Source: JBDROU01 sp043809745 [NCBI: bacterium] (GTDB lineage Bacteria > Elusimicrobiota > JBDRMW01). Taken from it: 52,777 nt of DNA. Numbering within the stretch: position 1 is the stretch's first letter; every line of letters starts with the position of its first letter. Both the position numbers and the translations under genes were made by a program. This document shows positions 19,519 through 27,127 of the stretch, one piece after another. Under the pieces are notes generated by a model. The model was not told the origin of the DNA, searched no databases, and saw nothing but the letters and a program-made list of their open reading frames with translations. The DNA is taken from positions 1 through 52,777 of the forward strand of contig JBDROU010000037.1 in NCBI GenBank assembly GCA_043809745.1, written 5' to 3'.

Positions 19519-20115
19519 TTGACACAAGGAGTAATGGAAAAAGAGGTATTAGAAATACGTTGGCATGGCCGGGGAGGTCAAGGGGCAAAAACAGCTGCGT
19601 TATTGCTTGCTGATGCTGTTTTAAGCATAGGGAAACATGTTCAGGCATTCCCGGAATATGGGCCGGAAAGAATGGGCGCGCCTGTGCAGTCATATAACAG
19701 GATAAGCGATAAACCAATCCTGCTTCATTGCGGTATAACATCCCCGGATATTGTAGTAGTGCTTGATCCATCATTAACGGATGTGGTTGATGTTGTTCAA
19801 GGTTTGAAGCCAAACGGGATGATACTTGTAAATACCGAGAAAACCGCAAGGGAGATGAAAGAAAAACTAAAGATAAAGGATCAACAGCTCTTTACTGTAA
19901 ATGCCAGTCAGATTTCCAAAGAGACAATTGGCAGGGATATACCGAACACCCCTATGCTGGGTGCTCTTGTAAAGGTATCTGGTATGGTTGAGCAGGAATC
20001 TTTCATCAATGATACTAAAACTAAACTTGAGAAAAAATTTCGTTCAAAGCCGGAAATAATTGAAGGTAATATTAAAGCTATAGAAAGAGCATTTGAGGAG
20101 GTAAAAAGTGAGTAG
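19519..20115 (+). CDS. porC: 2-oxoacid:ferredoxin oxidoreductase, gamma subunit
   Basis: This 198-residue protein carries IRWHGRGGQGAKTAALLLADA and FPEYGPERMGAPVQSY, the gamma-subunit signatures of pyruvate/2-oxoacid:ferredoxin oxidoreductase. With delta, alpha and beta subunits it converts a 2-oxoacid and CoA to acyl-CoA, CO2 and reduced ferredoxin in the cytoplasm. The TTG at 19519 is six bases from GGAGG (19508-19512); an ATG at 19534 with AAGGAG only three bases upstream is the alternative, and both keep the whole domain. It overlaps the delta gene by 8 bp. Substrate (pyruvate or a branched or C4/C5 oxoacid) cannot be read from sequence alone. Confidence 0.94.
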   Translation: MTQGVMEKEVLEIRWHGRGGQGAKTAALLLADAVLSIGKHVQAFPEYGPERMGAPVQSYNRISDKPILLHCGITSPDIVVVLDPSLTDVVDVVQGLKPNGMILVNTEKTAREMKEKLKIKDQQLFTVNASQISKETIGRDIPNTPMLGALVKVSGMVEQESFINDTKTKLEKKFRSKPEIIEGNIKAIERAFEEVKSE

Positions 20116-20410
20116 CAAAATAACTAAAGATAATTGTTGGCAGGAACTCCCTATGGGTGGACTACTTCCAGAAGGGGGAACCGCAAAAGAATATTATACA
20201 GGTGGTTGGAGGAGCCAAAGGCCTGTATGGATTAAGGAAAAGTGCATAAACTGTTATGCATGCTGGATTAACTGCCCGGATTCCTCTATTTTGATGGAAA
20301 ATGGACGGGTAGTCGGCATAGACTATGACCACTGCAAGGGATGCGGTATATGCGCGCATGAATGCCCTAGTAATGTTCAAGCGATTGTTATGGAAAAGGA
20401 GGGCAAGTAA
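20108..20410 (+). CDS. porD: 2-oxoacid:ferredoxin oxidoreductase, delta (ferredoxin) subunit
   Basis: This 100-residue protein has two [4Fe-4S] motifs: C46, C49, C52, C56 and C76, C79, C82, C86, each ending in CP. The N-terminal GGLLPEGGTAKEYYTGGWRS stretch is typical of POR/VOR delta subunits. It relays electrons from the TPP site to ferredoxin. GTG start at 20108 is preceded by GAGGAGG at 20095-20101. The stop codon is followed immediately by the porA ATG. Confidence 0.94.
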   Translation: MSSKITKDNCWQELPMGGLLPEGGTAKEYYTGGWRSQRPVWIKEKCINCYACWINCPDSSILMENGRVVGIDYDHCKGCGICAHECPSNVQAIVMEKEGK

Positions 20411-21637
20411 ATGGTAGAAAAAAATAGAGTAGCTAAAACCGGGAATGAGGCAATGGCTGAGGCGATGCGGCAGATTAATCCCGATGTAGTTGCGGCATAT
20501 CCTATAACACCTGCAACCGAAATTGTCCAGATATTTTCGCAGTTTGTCTCCGATGGAATAGTAAGAACTGAGTTTGTTGCCGTAGAGAGCGAACATAGCG
20601 CTATGAGCGCTACTATAGGCGCTTCAGCGGCTGGTTCAAGAGCTATGACTGCAACTTCCTCACAAGGATTAGCTCTCATGCATGAGATGCTTTACATAGC
20701 AGCAGCGCTAAGACTGCCTATTGTTATGCCTGAAGTTAATAGAGCGCTCTCTGCACCCATCAACATCCATTGCGATCATTCCGACACAATGGGATCAAGG
20801 GATGCGGGCTGGATACAACTTTTCTCTGAAAACTCACAGGAAGCTTACGATAACCTCATACAAGCTGTTAAAATAGCTGAAAAGGCTTATTTGCCGGTTA
20901 TGGTTACAATTGATGGATTTATCATCAGTCATGCTATGGAAGATATAAAAATATTGACTGATGATGAGGTTCAGAAGTATATCGGAGAATTCAACCCAGC
21001 GTACAAGTTGCTTGATACAGATAAGCCTATAACAGTTGGTGCACTTGATTTCACGGACTTCTATTTTGAACATAAACGTTCACAATCTGATGCTACGCGC
21101 AAGTCAAAGGAAATAGTTTTGAAAGTAAGTACCGAGTTTTCACAGAAATACGGCGGGAATTATTCATTTTTTGAATCATATAAATTAGATGATGCGGAAA
21201 TGGCGGTTATAGTACTTGGTTCCACAGCAGGAACCGCTAAAGTTGCAGTGGATCGTCTGCGCGACAAGGGTGTAAAAGCAGGATTGCTTAAGATCCGTAT
21301 GTTCAGGCCTTTCCCTGAAGCTGAGATCAGCCAGGCGCTCTCAAAATTGAAAGCTGTTGCTGTAATGGACAGATCAGAATCTATGAACGGTATAGGCGGG
21401 CCGGTGTTTGAAGAAATAAGATCTGCATTATATGACAATGAATCCAAGCCTCAGGTTATGAATGTTATCTATGGTCTGGGCGGCCGTGATATTTTTGTAG
21501 AGGATATTGAAGGTATATTTTCAACTTTGCAGGACATAATATCAACCGGTAAAGTTAGTGAGAAAGTACAATATGTCGGTGTGAGAGATAATTGTAATAT
21601 TAAGGGCGGTTCAATTCTGGAACCATCAGTTAAGTAA
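20411..21637 (+). CDS. porA: 2-oxoacid:ferredoxin oxidoreductase, alpha subunit
   Basis: This 408-residue protein has alpha-subunit motifs: AAYPITPATEIVQIFS near residue 33, EFVAVESEHSAMSATIGASAAGSRAMTATSSQG (about 56-88, split here into its key words VESEHSA and TSSQG), and the C-terminal FRPFPEAEI transketolase-like motif. It forms the catalytic dimer with the beta subunit. RBS is GGAGGG just upstream of the ATG. The gamma-delta-alpha-beta order matches archaeal and many anaerobic bacterial POR operons. The protein ends in GGSILEPSVK. Confidence 0.95.
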   Translation: MVEKNRVAKTGNEAMAEAMRQINPDVVAAYPITPATEIVQIFSQFVSDGIVRTEFVAVESEHSAMSATIGASAAGSRAMTATSSQGLALMHEMLYIAAALRLPIVMPEVNRALSAPINIHCDHSDTMGSRDAGWIQLFSENSQEAYDNLIQAVKIAEKAYLPVMVTIDGFIISHAMEDIKILTDDEVQKYIGEFNPAYKLLDTDKPITVGALDFTDFYFEHKRSQSDATRKSKEIVLKVSTEFSQKYGGNYSFFESYKLDDAEMAVIVLGSTAGTAKVAVDRLRDKGVKAGLLKIRMFRPFPEAEISQALSKLKAVAVMDRSESMNGIGGPVFEEIRSALYDNESKPQVMNVIYGLGGRDIFVEDIEGIFSTLQDIISTGKVSEKVQYVGVRDNCNIKGGSILEPSVK

Positions 21638-21672
21638 ATATTTTATTAGCAAATTAAATTGGAGGAGATGAA

Positions 21673-22602
21673 ATGGCTTCGTTAAAACAATTAGCAAAAT
21701 ATCCAGAGAGACTTACCGGAGGACACCGTGCATGCGCTGGTTGCGGTGCTATGGTAATAATGCGTCAGACTATGATCGCGATGGAGGATAAACCTGTTGT
21801 AGTAACATCTGCAACCGGTTGCATGGAAGTGGTTACAACACTTTTTCCATATACAGCGTGGAAAGTTCCTTTCCTTCATTCTGCATTTGAAAATTCTGCT
21901 GCTTCCTGCAGTGGCGTAGAAGCTGCATACAAATCGCTTAAAAAGCAGGGGAAGATAGACAAAGATATAAGATTTATCGCATTTGGAGGGGACGGCGGGA
22001 CCTATGATATTGGGTTACAATCCCTTTCAGGCGCTATGGAGAGAGGTCATAAACTCTGTTATATCTGCTATGATAATCAGGCTTATATGAATACCGGTAT
22101 ACAGCGTTCAGGTGCGACCCCTTTCGGGGCCAGTACAACTACCGCTCCGGCAGGTAAGAAACAGCAGGGAAAAGAACAATTCAAGAAAGATCTTACGGCA
22201 ATTATAGTTGCCCATAATGTGCCTTATGTTGCTCAATCAGCGTTAGGAAACTGGAACGATTATATGACTAAGGTTCAGAAGGCTACTTCAGTAGATGGAC
22301 CTTCCTTTATCAATGTATTAGCCCCATGCAGGTTGGGCTGGCCTCATGAATCTCAATTAACAGCGGATTTAGGACGGTTAGGCGCTGAGACTTGTTTTTG
22401 GCCTCTTTTTGAAGTTGTTAATGGAAAATATAAGATAACGTTTAAACCGAAGCAAAAAAAGCCGGTAACAGACTGGCTTAAACTGCAAGCTCGTTTTAAG
22501 CACTTATTCAAGCCTGAAAATGCGCATTTGTTAGAAAGCATCCAGAAAGATGTGGATGAGAGATGGGAAAAGCTTCAAAAACTAGAGGCTATCAGTCAAT
22601 AA
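21673..22602 (+). CDS. porB: 2-oxoacid:ferredoxin oxidoreductase, beta (TPP) subunit
   Basis: This 309-residue protein has HRACAGCGA (C21 and C24, cluster ligands) and SATGCMEVV near residue 46. The TPP/Mg motif GDGGTYDIGLQSLSGAMERG begins about residue 107, with DNQAYMNTGIQRS further on. These are POR beta features. It binds thiamine diphosphate where the 2-oxoacid is decarboxylated. The ATG follows GGAGGAG. It closes the POR set, and the RuBisCO-like gene starts 48 bp later. Confidence 0.95.
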   Translation: MASLKQLAKYPERLTGGHRACAGCGAMVIMRQTMIAMEDKPVVVTSATGCMEVVTTLFPYTAWKVPFLHSAFENSAASCSGVEAAYKSLKKQGKIDKDIRFIAFGGDGGTYDIGLQSLSGAMERGHKLCYICYDNQAYMNTGIQRSGATPFGASTTTAPAGKKQQGKEQFKKDLTAIIVAHNVPYVAQSALGNWNDYMTKVQKATSVDGPSFINVLAPCRLGWPHESQLTADLGRLGAETCFWPLFEVVNGKYKITFKPKQKKPVTDWLKLQARFKHLFKPENAHLLESIQKDVDERWEKLQKLEAISQ

Positions 22603-22650
22603 TTATTTTTTTGCTTATAACTTTTTTAACTCCACTGGTTAAAATCGAAT

Positions 22651-23886
22651 ATGAAACAAGATTCGCCGGATTCGCAATATATTGAAGTAACTTATTTCGT
22701 TGAAAGCGAACTTTCATTAGAAAAGGCCGCTAATCATATAACCCGCTTCAAATCAACGGTTAATTGGGATCAAGCCGCGGATGAGTTTGAGAAAGTTAAT
22801 AATCCGTTTGCAGGCAGGCTCATTGAAATAACAAACCAAAAATTCGATAAAAGCTCAAAGACTTACGCCGGACAAATACGAGTTGCTTTTCCCTGGAGAA
22901 ACTTCGGGCCGAGAATACCTAATCTTATTTCAAACCTGTTTGGCGAACTATTCGAGCTTAAGATGTACAGGAAGCTTAAGGTTATAGATATATTACTGCC
23001 TGATAAATACATAGAGCAGTTCAGAGGTCCGCAGTTTGGGTATCAGCGTATAAAGGAGTTGATTCGTTTTGAGCAGCCGAGGCCTTTAATAGGCGCTGTG
23101 TTTACTCCATCACTCGGGTTGTCTAACCATGATCTAGCTTCACTGGCATATGAAGCTGCTTCTGGAGGTGTTGATTTAATAAAGGATGATGAGGTAATAA
23201 GCGACAGCTACTTCTCTTTAGTTGAGGACCGTGTAAAGCAGATATCCAGAGCATTAAAAAAAGTTGAATTAGAAACCGGCCGCAAGGTGCTTTATGCGGT
23301 TAATATAACTGATCGGGTGGATATGTTGAAACAGCTTTCTGATGTTGTGCTTGGGGCGGGCGGGAACTCGGTAATGATAAATGTTTCTGCTGTTGGACTA
23401 TCTGCGTTAAGGGTTATTTCGGAAAAAACCAAGCTTCCAATATTTTGCGACAGGGTTTTTACACCCGCTTTTACCCGTTCTTCTGATTGGGGCTTATCAA
23501 TGAAGGTTTTCATGAAACTCTGTAGATTAGCGGGCGGGGATATTATCTCTTGCGGAGGTATTAACGGTCCGTATTACGAATCTAATGAAGAAGTTATAGA
23601 TAACTCAAAAGTATGTCTTGAGGTTATGGGTAATCTGAAGCAGTCTTTACCCGTAAATTTTGGTGATCACTGGGCTGGTTCAGTATCAGATAGTTTTAAG
23701 GCTTTTGGACATAATAAGTATCTGCATTTGTTCGGGAAGGGCATATTTGCCCATCCTGATGGAGCCAGGGATGGCGCTAAGTCAGTTATTCAAGCTTATG
23801 AAGCAACAATTAATTCTGTCCCGCTGGCAGATTATGCAAAAACTCATAGTGAATTAAAACAGGCAGTTAAAGCTTTTGAAAAATAG
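22651..23886 (+). CDS. RuBisCO-like protein (form IV type)
   Basis: This 411-residue protein has the RuBisCO large-chain fold signature: GGVDLIKDDE (171-181) keeps the equivalents of carbamylated K201 (K178), D203 (D180) and E204 (E181). The other catalytic residues are replaced. GAVFTPSLGLS has T152 and S154 where true RuBisCO has K175 and K177. CDRVFT has D267 and T271 where H294 and H298 would be, and the loop-6 lysine (K334) reads P307. CO2 fixation is therefore not expected. Known RLPs act as enolases or isomerases in methionine salvage or sugar-acid catabolism. None of those partners is nearby; it follows the POR genes by 48 bp. The substrate is unknown. No clear ribosome site precedes the ATG. 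Confidence 0.88.
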   Translation: MKQDSPDSQYIEVTYFVESELSLEKAANHITRFKSTVNWDQAADEFEKVNNPFAGRLIEITNQKFDKSSKTYAGQIRVAFPWRNFGPRIPNLISNLFGELFELKMYRKLKVIDILLPDKYIEQFRGPQFGYQRIKELIRFEQPRPLIGAVFTPSLGLSNHDLASLAYEAASGGVDLIKDDEVISDSYFSLVEDRVKQISRALKKVELETGRKVLYAVNITDRVDMLKQLSDVVLGAGGNSVMINVSAVGLSALRVISEKTKLPIFCDRVFTPAFTRSSDWGLSMKVFMKLCRLAGGDIISCGGINGPYYESNEEVIDNSKVCLEVMGNLKQSLPVNFGDHWAGSVSDSFKAFGHNKYLHLFGKGIFAHPDGARDGAKSVIQAYEATINSVPLADYAKTHSELKQAVKAFEK

Positions 23887-23970
23887 AAAATATTTGTTGA
23901 AAAAGCATAATATTTTTATAAAATATAAAAATAAGTAATAGAGACGGTTTAGTTAGAACTAATTATATAT

Positions 23971-24042
23971 TCCCCGGTAGCTCAATGGTGGAGCATTCGA
24001 CTGTTAATCGAATGGTTGGCGGTTCGAGTCCGCCCTGGGGAG
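23971..24042 (+). tRNA. tRNA-Asn (anticodon GTT)
   Basis: The 72-nt cloverleaf has acceptor TCCCCGG (23971-23977) with CTGGGGA (24035-24041), discriminator G24042, anticodon stem TTCGA/TCGAA around CTGTTAA, and T-arm GGCGG/CCGCC around TTCGAGT. The anticodon GTT decodes asparagine. CCA is not encoded. A Y1 transposase element begins about 80 bp downstream. Confidence 0.94.
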
Positions 24043-24120
24043 TAAAGTTTTTCATTATGTCAAGATCTCTGCTGACTTTCGTTTTGGGACAAAGCCAGGT
24101 AACCGCCATGTAAAGGGAAT

Positions 24121-24145
24121 GGGGTCAGGCCTCAACAGTTGACAG
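24121..24145 (+). repeat. Left terminal inverted repeat
   Basis: It matches the reverse complement of 25164-25188 at 24 of 25 positions. It contains TTGACA (24139-24144), which the right copy lacks (TTAACA on the equivalent strand). Confidence 0.9.
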
Positions 24146-24167
24146 GAAGCAGCTAAAATACTATATT
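24139..24167 (+). promoter_or_regulatory. Promoter of the transposase, -35 inside the terminal repeat
   Basis: TTGACA (24139-24144) and TATATT (24162-24167) have a 17-bp spacer. The -10 ends only six bases before the ATG at 24174, so transcription would begin at or beside the start codon, giving a leaderless message. No ribosome site is present. Confidence 0.65.
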
Positions 24168-24173
24168 AACTAC

Positions 24174-25184
24174 ATGGCAAGACCACTTCGAGTTGAATTT
24201 CCTGGTGCGTTGTATCATATTACTTGTCGTGGCAATGATCGAAGAGCTATATTCCTTAATGATACTGATAGTGTTCGTTTCATTGATGTGCTTAAGTTGG
24301 CCGTTGATTTTTTTAATATAGAAGTCATAAGTTATGTGCTTATGATCAACCACTATCATTTGCTTATAAGAACAAGAGAAGCAAATTTGAGCAGATGTAT
24401 GCAGTGGATCAATACGTCATATACAAGATATTTTAACCTCAAGTATAAACGAGTCGGGCATGTTCTTCAAGGTAGATTTAAGTCAATTGTAATAGGGTCT
24501 GACGATTATGTACTGAAACTCAGTAGATATATCCACCTCAATCCAGTTAACGTCATGAAGTATAAAAAGAAAAGCATATATGAAAAAAGGGAATTTCTCA
24601 AAAAATATAGGTGGAGCAGTTTGCAGGAAATACTGCAGCCAAAGAAACGTAATAACTGTTTTAATTGCGCTAGTGTACTGAAGTATACGGGAGGAGATAC
24701 TGACAAAGGACGAGCTGCATACGACGAATTTATTTCTGATGGATTAACAGGAATTGAGAGTTCTCCAATGGATGAAGTAAAGTATCAAACTATGATGGGA
24801 AAAGATGATTTTATATCATGGATCAAAGAGAAGTTTATAAAAGGAAAAGACATGAAGCCGTATACTCAAATACGTGGCTTAGAGCAACCTCGAGCAATAC
24901 GAGATATTGCAAATGCAGTATCAGCATATTGTAAGGTGGAAACAGAAGGACTTCTTAGACAGCATTCACCGTACCGGGAAGCACGACAGTTGTTAATTGA
25001 ATGTACCTATCTATCAAATAGAGGGAAACAATCGTTAACGGAGATGGGTAAAGAACTAGGAGGAATCAGTGGTTCAATGGTATCACAAACACATAAACGA
25101 GTGTTGGAGAAAGTCAAAAAAGAAGAATCATTCAAGAAAGCATTGCAGTATATTGCCCAACATCTGTTAACTGTTGAGGCCTGA
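24174..25184 (+). CDS. REP-associated tyrosine (Y1/HUH, IS200-like) transposase
   Basis: This 336-residue protein begins MARPLRVEFPGALYHITCRGN, typical of REP-associated tyrosine transposases. The HUH-like metal motif is HYH (H60 and H62), the catalytic tyrosine is Y119 in LSRYIHLNPV, and the C-terminal third (about 240-330) resembles a DnaA-type helix-turn-helix (ARQLLIECTYLSNRGK and GGISGSMVSQTHKRVLEKV). Y1 enzymes cut single-stranded DNA at hairpin-forming ends. It is intact and flanked by inverted repeats that its stop codon partly overlaps. It lacks an associated TnpB gene. Confidence 0.93.
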   Translation: MARPLRVEFPGALYHITCRGNDRRAIFLNDTDSVRFIDVLKLAVDFFNIEVISYVLMINHYHLLIRTREANLSRCMQWINTSYTRYFNLKYKRVGHVLQGRFKSIVIGSDDYVLKLSRYIHLNPVNVMKYKKKSIYEKREFLKKYRWSSLQEILQPKKRNNCFNCASVLKYTGGDTDKGRAAYDEFISDGLTGIESSPMDEVKYQTMMGKDDFISWIKEKFIKGKDMKPYTQIRGLEQPRAIRDIANAVSAYCKVETEGLLRQHSPYREARQLLIECTYLSNRGKQSLTEMGKELGGISGSMVSQTHKRVLEKVKKEESFKKALQYIAQHLLTVEA

Positions 25185-25188
25185 CCCC
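25164..25188 (-). repeat. Right terminal inverted repeat
   Basis: Reverse complement of the left repeat with one mismatch (A for G at the TTGACA position). It overlaps the last codons and stop of the transposase gene. Confidence 0.9.
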
Positions 25189-25221
25189 ATACCCTGACCC
25201 CATACCCATGACCCCATACCC
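25182..25221 (+). repeat. Three tandem copies of TGACCCCATACCC
   Basis: Copies lie at 25182-25194, 25195-25207 and 25209-25221, the last after one extra A. The TGACCCC core is the outer part of the right terminal repeat, so the array looks like slippage or repeated end-processing. A second small repeat of TATACCTT follows near 25226-25245. The rest of the gap to 25407 shows no gene. Confidence 0.85.
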
Positions 25222-25407
25222 ACTGTATACCTTTATACCTTTATATTGTTAGTGATGACAAAGGCAACAAAAAAAGTGGGAAATTGGCTATTATCCGGCC
25301 ATAATTAATGTTCTTTACGCCCGCGGATGGAACCGGTCGTATGAGGTTTTGAGCACACCGTAAAAATGGAACATGTTGCTTAAAAAGGACAAGTAATTAT
25401 ATAGAAT

Positions 25408-25812
25408 ATGGCGACTATACTTTCTAAAGATAAAAACAAGCTTCTTAAAATAAATGTGTACGACAAGACACTCATATGTGTTCTGGCTGTGCTCTGTATT
25501 ATAATTCCTATTACGGTTAATTATGCATCTTCACCCGGACATAGCGCGCAGGTTATATATCGCGACAAATTAATCAAAATAATAGATATAAATAAAGATA
25601 GTGTGTTCAAAATCCCTATAAACAAAGGCGATGTAAAGCTGGAAGTAAAAGATAAGAAAATACGCATCATTGATTCTCCATGTGCTCAGAAGATATGTGT
25701 CCGTTCAGGTTGGATTTCCGCTGGCGGTCAGTGCATAATCTGCGCGCCGAACAGAATTTTGATAGTTATAAAATCTTCGGAGCAAACAAATTATAATGCG
25801 TTGAGTTATTAA
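25408..25812 (+). CDS. NusG domain II-containing membrane-anchored protein
   Basis: This 134-residue protein has one N-terminal membrane helix (about 20-40) and an extracytoplasmic NusG-II-like beta domain. That domain has four conserved cysteines: C92, C97, C109 and C112 in SPCAQKICVRSG and GGQCIICAPNR. This family (COG5341) commonly precedes a Gx-transporter gene, as here, where the stop is three bases before the next ATG. As I recall, the same pair occurs in flavin-based electron-transfer loci of Gram-positives; that link is inference here. No clear ribosome site precedes the ATG, which is also close to a TATATA box (25398-25403). Confidence 0.82.
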   Translation: MATILSKDKNKLLKINVYDKTLICVLAVLCIIIPITVNYASSPGHSAQVIYRDKLIKIIDINKDSVFKIPINKGDVKLEVKDKKIRIIDSPCAQKICVRSGWISAGGQCIICAPNRILIVIKSSEQTNYNALSY

Positions 25813-25815
25813 ATT

Positions 25816-27048
25816 ATGACAGATTTAGAACGTCAAGAAATAATAAAAATAGCCTTACTAGCTTCCTGTGCCAGCGTATTACACCTATTGGAAAGCTTTA
25901 TTCCTTATCCTATACCTGGATTGAAACTAGGGTTGGCTAATATAATAACGCTTATTGCCATGATAACGATGGGGTTTAATGCAGGTATCTATGTTGTATT
26001 GCTCAGGGTTATTATTGGTTCAGTGTTTGCTGGTTCTTTATTTTCACCGGGGTTTATATTAAGCTTCTCGGGCAGTTTAATGAGTGCTTTTGCGATGGGG
26101 TTTGTTTTGTTTGTTATAAACCGGAAAAAAATTATATTCAGTATTGTTGGTATAAGTATAATTGGCGCGCTTGTGCACAATTTTACGCAGCTTTTTATAG
26201 TATCAACCATATTGATAAAAAATGTTTTTGTAATATGGTTAATCCCTGTTTTATGGGCGGGCGGATTAGTCATGGGTTTTGTAAGCGGTTTTTTAGCTTC
26301 ACGTGTGTATAAAGAGCTTGAATTATCAAAGCGGAAAAAATATAATGCCGTTAATAAATTGAAACTGTTTGAACCGCATAATCAGTATAAAAAATCCGAT
26401 TCTGTTTTGCACCGCCTGTCGGGCGGATTCAAAATATTGGTTTTTCTAGTAATTGCAATTATATTGTTTACAACTAACAACACCAATATTATGGGGGCAT
26501 TGGCAGCAACGGCCATTTTGCTTGTAATCTTTTCAAAAATGCCGATTTCGATAATTTTGAAAAATATAAAACGTATTAGTTTTCTTGTTCTGTTTTGTTT
26601 TATGGGAAACCTGTTTTCTTCTTTTGGAGACGTTCTGTACAGTTTCGGATTTATAATTATTACTAATCAGGGGTTATCGGCGGGAATATTGGTGGCGATA
26701 CGGCTTGTTTTATTTGTTACTTTTGCTTCTATAATAGTATATACAACAAGTGTAAAAGCTGCGCTGAGAATAGTGAAGAAAACAGCATCTCCATTAAGGC
26801 ACATAGGCATGAATCCTGAAAAAATAGCAGTAATGATTAATTTATGCTTGAGAAGTATTCCAATAATCTATGATGAAATTCATAAAGCGTTACTTGGATT
26901 AAAAAAGAAAAAGGGAGGTAAACGGTTTGTATATTCGATAGCCATTGCTATAAGGAATACCGTATTGATTTTCCGCGAATTTGAAAATATTGGGAATGAG
27001 CAGCTTGTTGCAATTAATGAGGATGCTGCTATGACAGCAAAGGCCTAA
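25816..27048 (+). CDS. Gx transporter (HepS-I like) fused to EcfT-type transmembrane domain
   Basis: This 410-residue membrane protein has two parts. Residues 1-170 match the Gx transporter/heptaprenyl-diphosphate-synthase-component-I family (LLESFIPYPIPGLKLGLANIITL, with repeated GxxxG helices), an ECF S-component-like fold. Residues 195-405 match the EcfT/CbiQ transmembrane subunit (HRLSGGFKIL at the start, then LRSIPIIYDEI near 355, the ATPase-coupling region). A fusion of substrate-binding and coupling subunits would need only an ATPase (EcfA), absent here. The substrate is unknown. It is coupled to the NusG-II gene by a 3-bp gap. Confidence 0.78.
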   Translation: MTDLERQEIIKIALLASCASVLHLLESFIPYPIPGLKLGLANIITLIAMITMGFNAGIYVVLLRVIIGSVFAGSLFSPGFILSFSGSLMSAFAMGFVLFVINRKKIIFSIVGISIIGALVHNFTQLFIVSTILIKNVFVIWLIPVLWAGGLVMGFVSGFLASRVYKELELSKRKKYNAVNKLKLFEPHNQYKKSDSVLHRLSGGFKILVFLVIAIILFTTNNTNIMGALAATAILLVIFSKMPISIILKNIKRISFLVLFCFMGNLFSSFGDVLYSFGFIIITNQGLSAGILVAIRLVLFVTFASIIVYTTSVKAALRIVKKTASPLRHIGMNPEKIAVMINLCLRSIPIIYDEIHKALLGLKKKKGGKRFVYSIAIAIRNTVLIFREFENIGNEQLVAINEDAAMTAKA

Positions 27049-27127
27049 TGTGAAAAATAAGGATCTGAAACAAGGAACTGGTTATTCGAATTTATTTTAT
27101 ACCTTTTAATTATTGGACTTCTATAAA

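Larger units (their letters stand above)
24121..25188 (+). mobile_element. REP-type (RAYT-like) transposase element with terminal inverted repeats
   Basis: A 25-bp sequence at 24121-24145 (starting GGGGTCAGGCC) recurs inverted at 25164-25188 with a single mismatch, and the two bracket a HUH-type transposase gene. The similarity extends two bases further outward (ATGGGGTCA). The right end continues into three copies of TGACCCCATACCC. No target-site duplication is apparent, as expected for HUH elements. It lies next to tRNA-Asn. Confidence 0.85.

Noticed and set aside
19502-19849. 115-residue minus-strand open frame across porC
   Set aside because: It lies entirely opposite a well-supported gene and has no family features; a shadow of porC codon use.
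20162-20596. 144-residue minus-strand open frame across porD and porA
   Set aside because: Opposite two clear POR genes and of odd composition.
22611-22645. Promoter for the RuBisCO-like gene (TTGCTT with TAAAAT)
   Set aside because: The spacer would be 23 bp, too long; co-transcription with the por genes is simpler.
25182-25245. CRISPR array
   Set aside because: The repeats are direct, 13 bp and adjacent with no spacers, and no cas gene is present.
25222-25407. Decayed gene in the gap after the transposase element
   Set aside because: Short reading fragments exist but none is long or recognisable enough to support a pseudogene.
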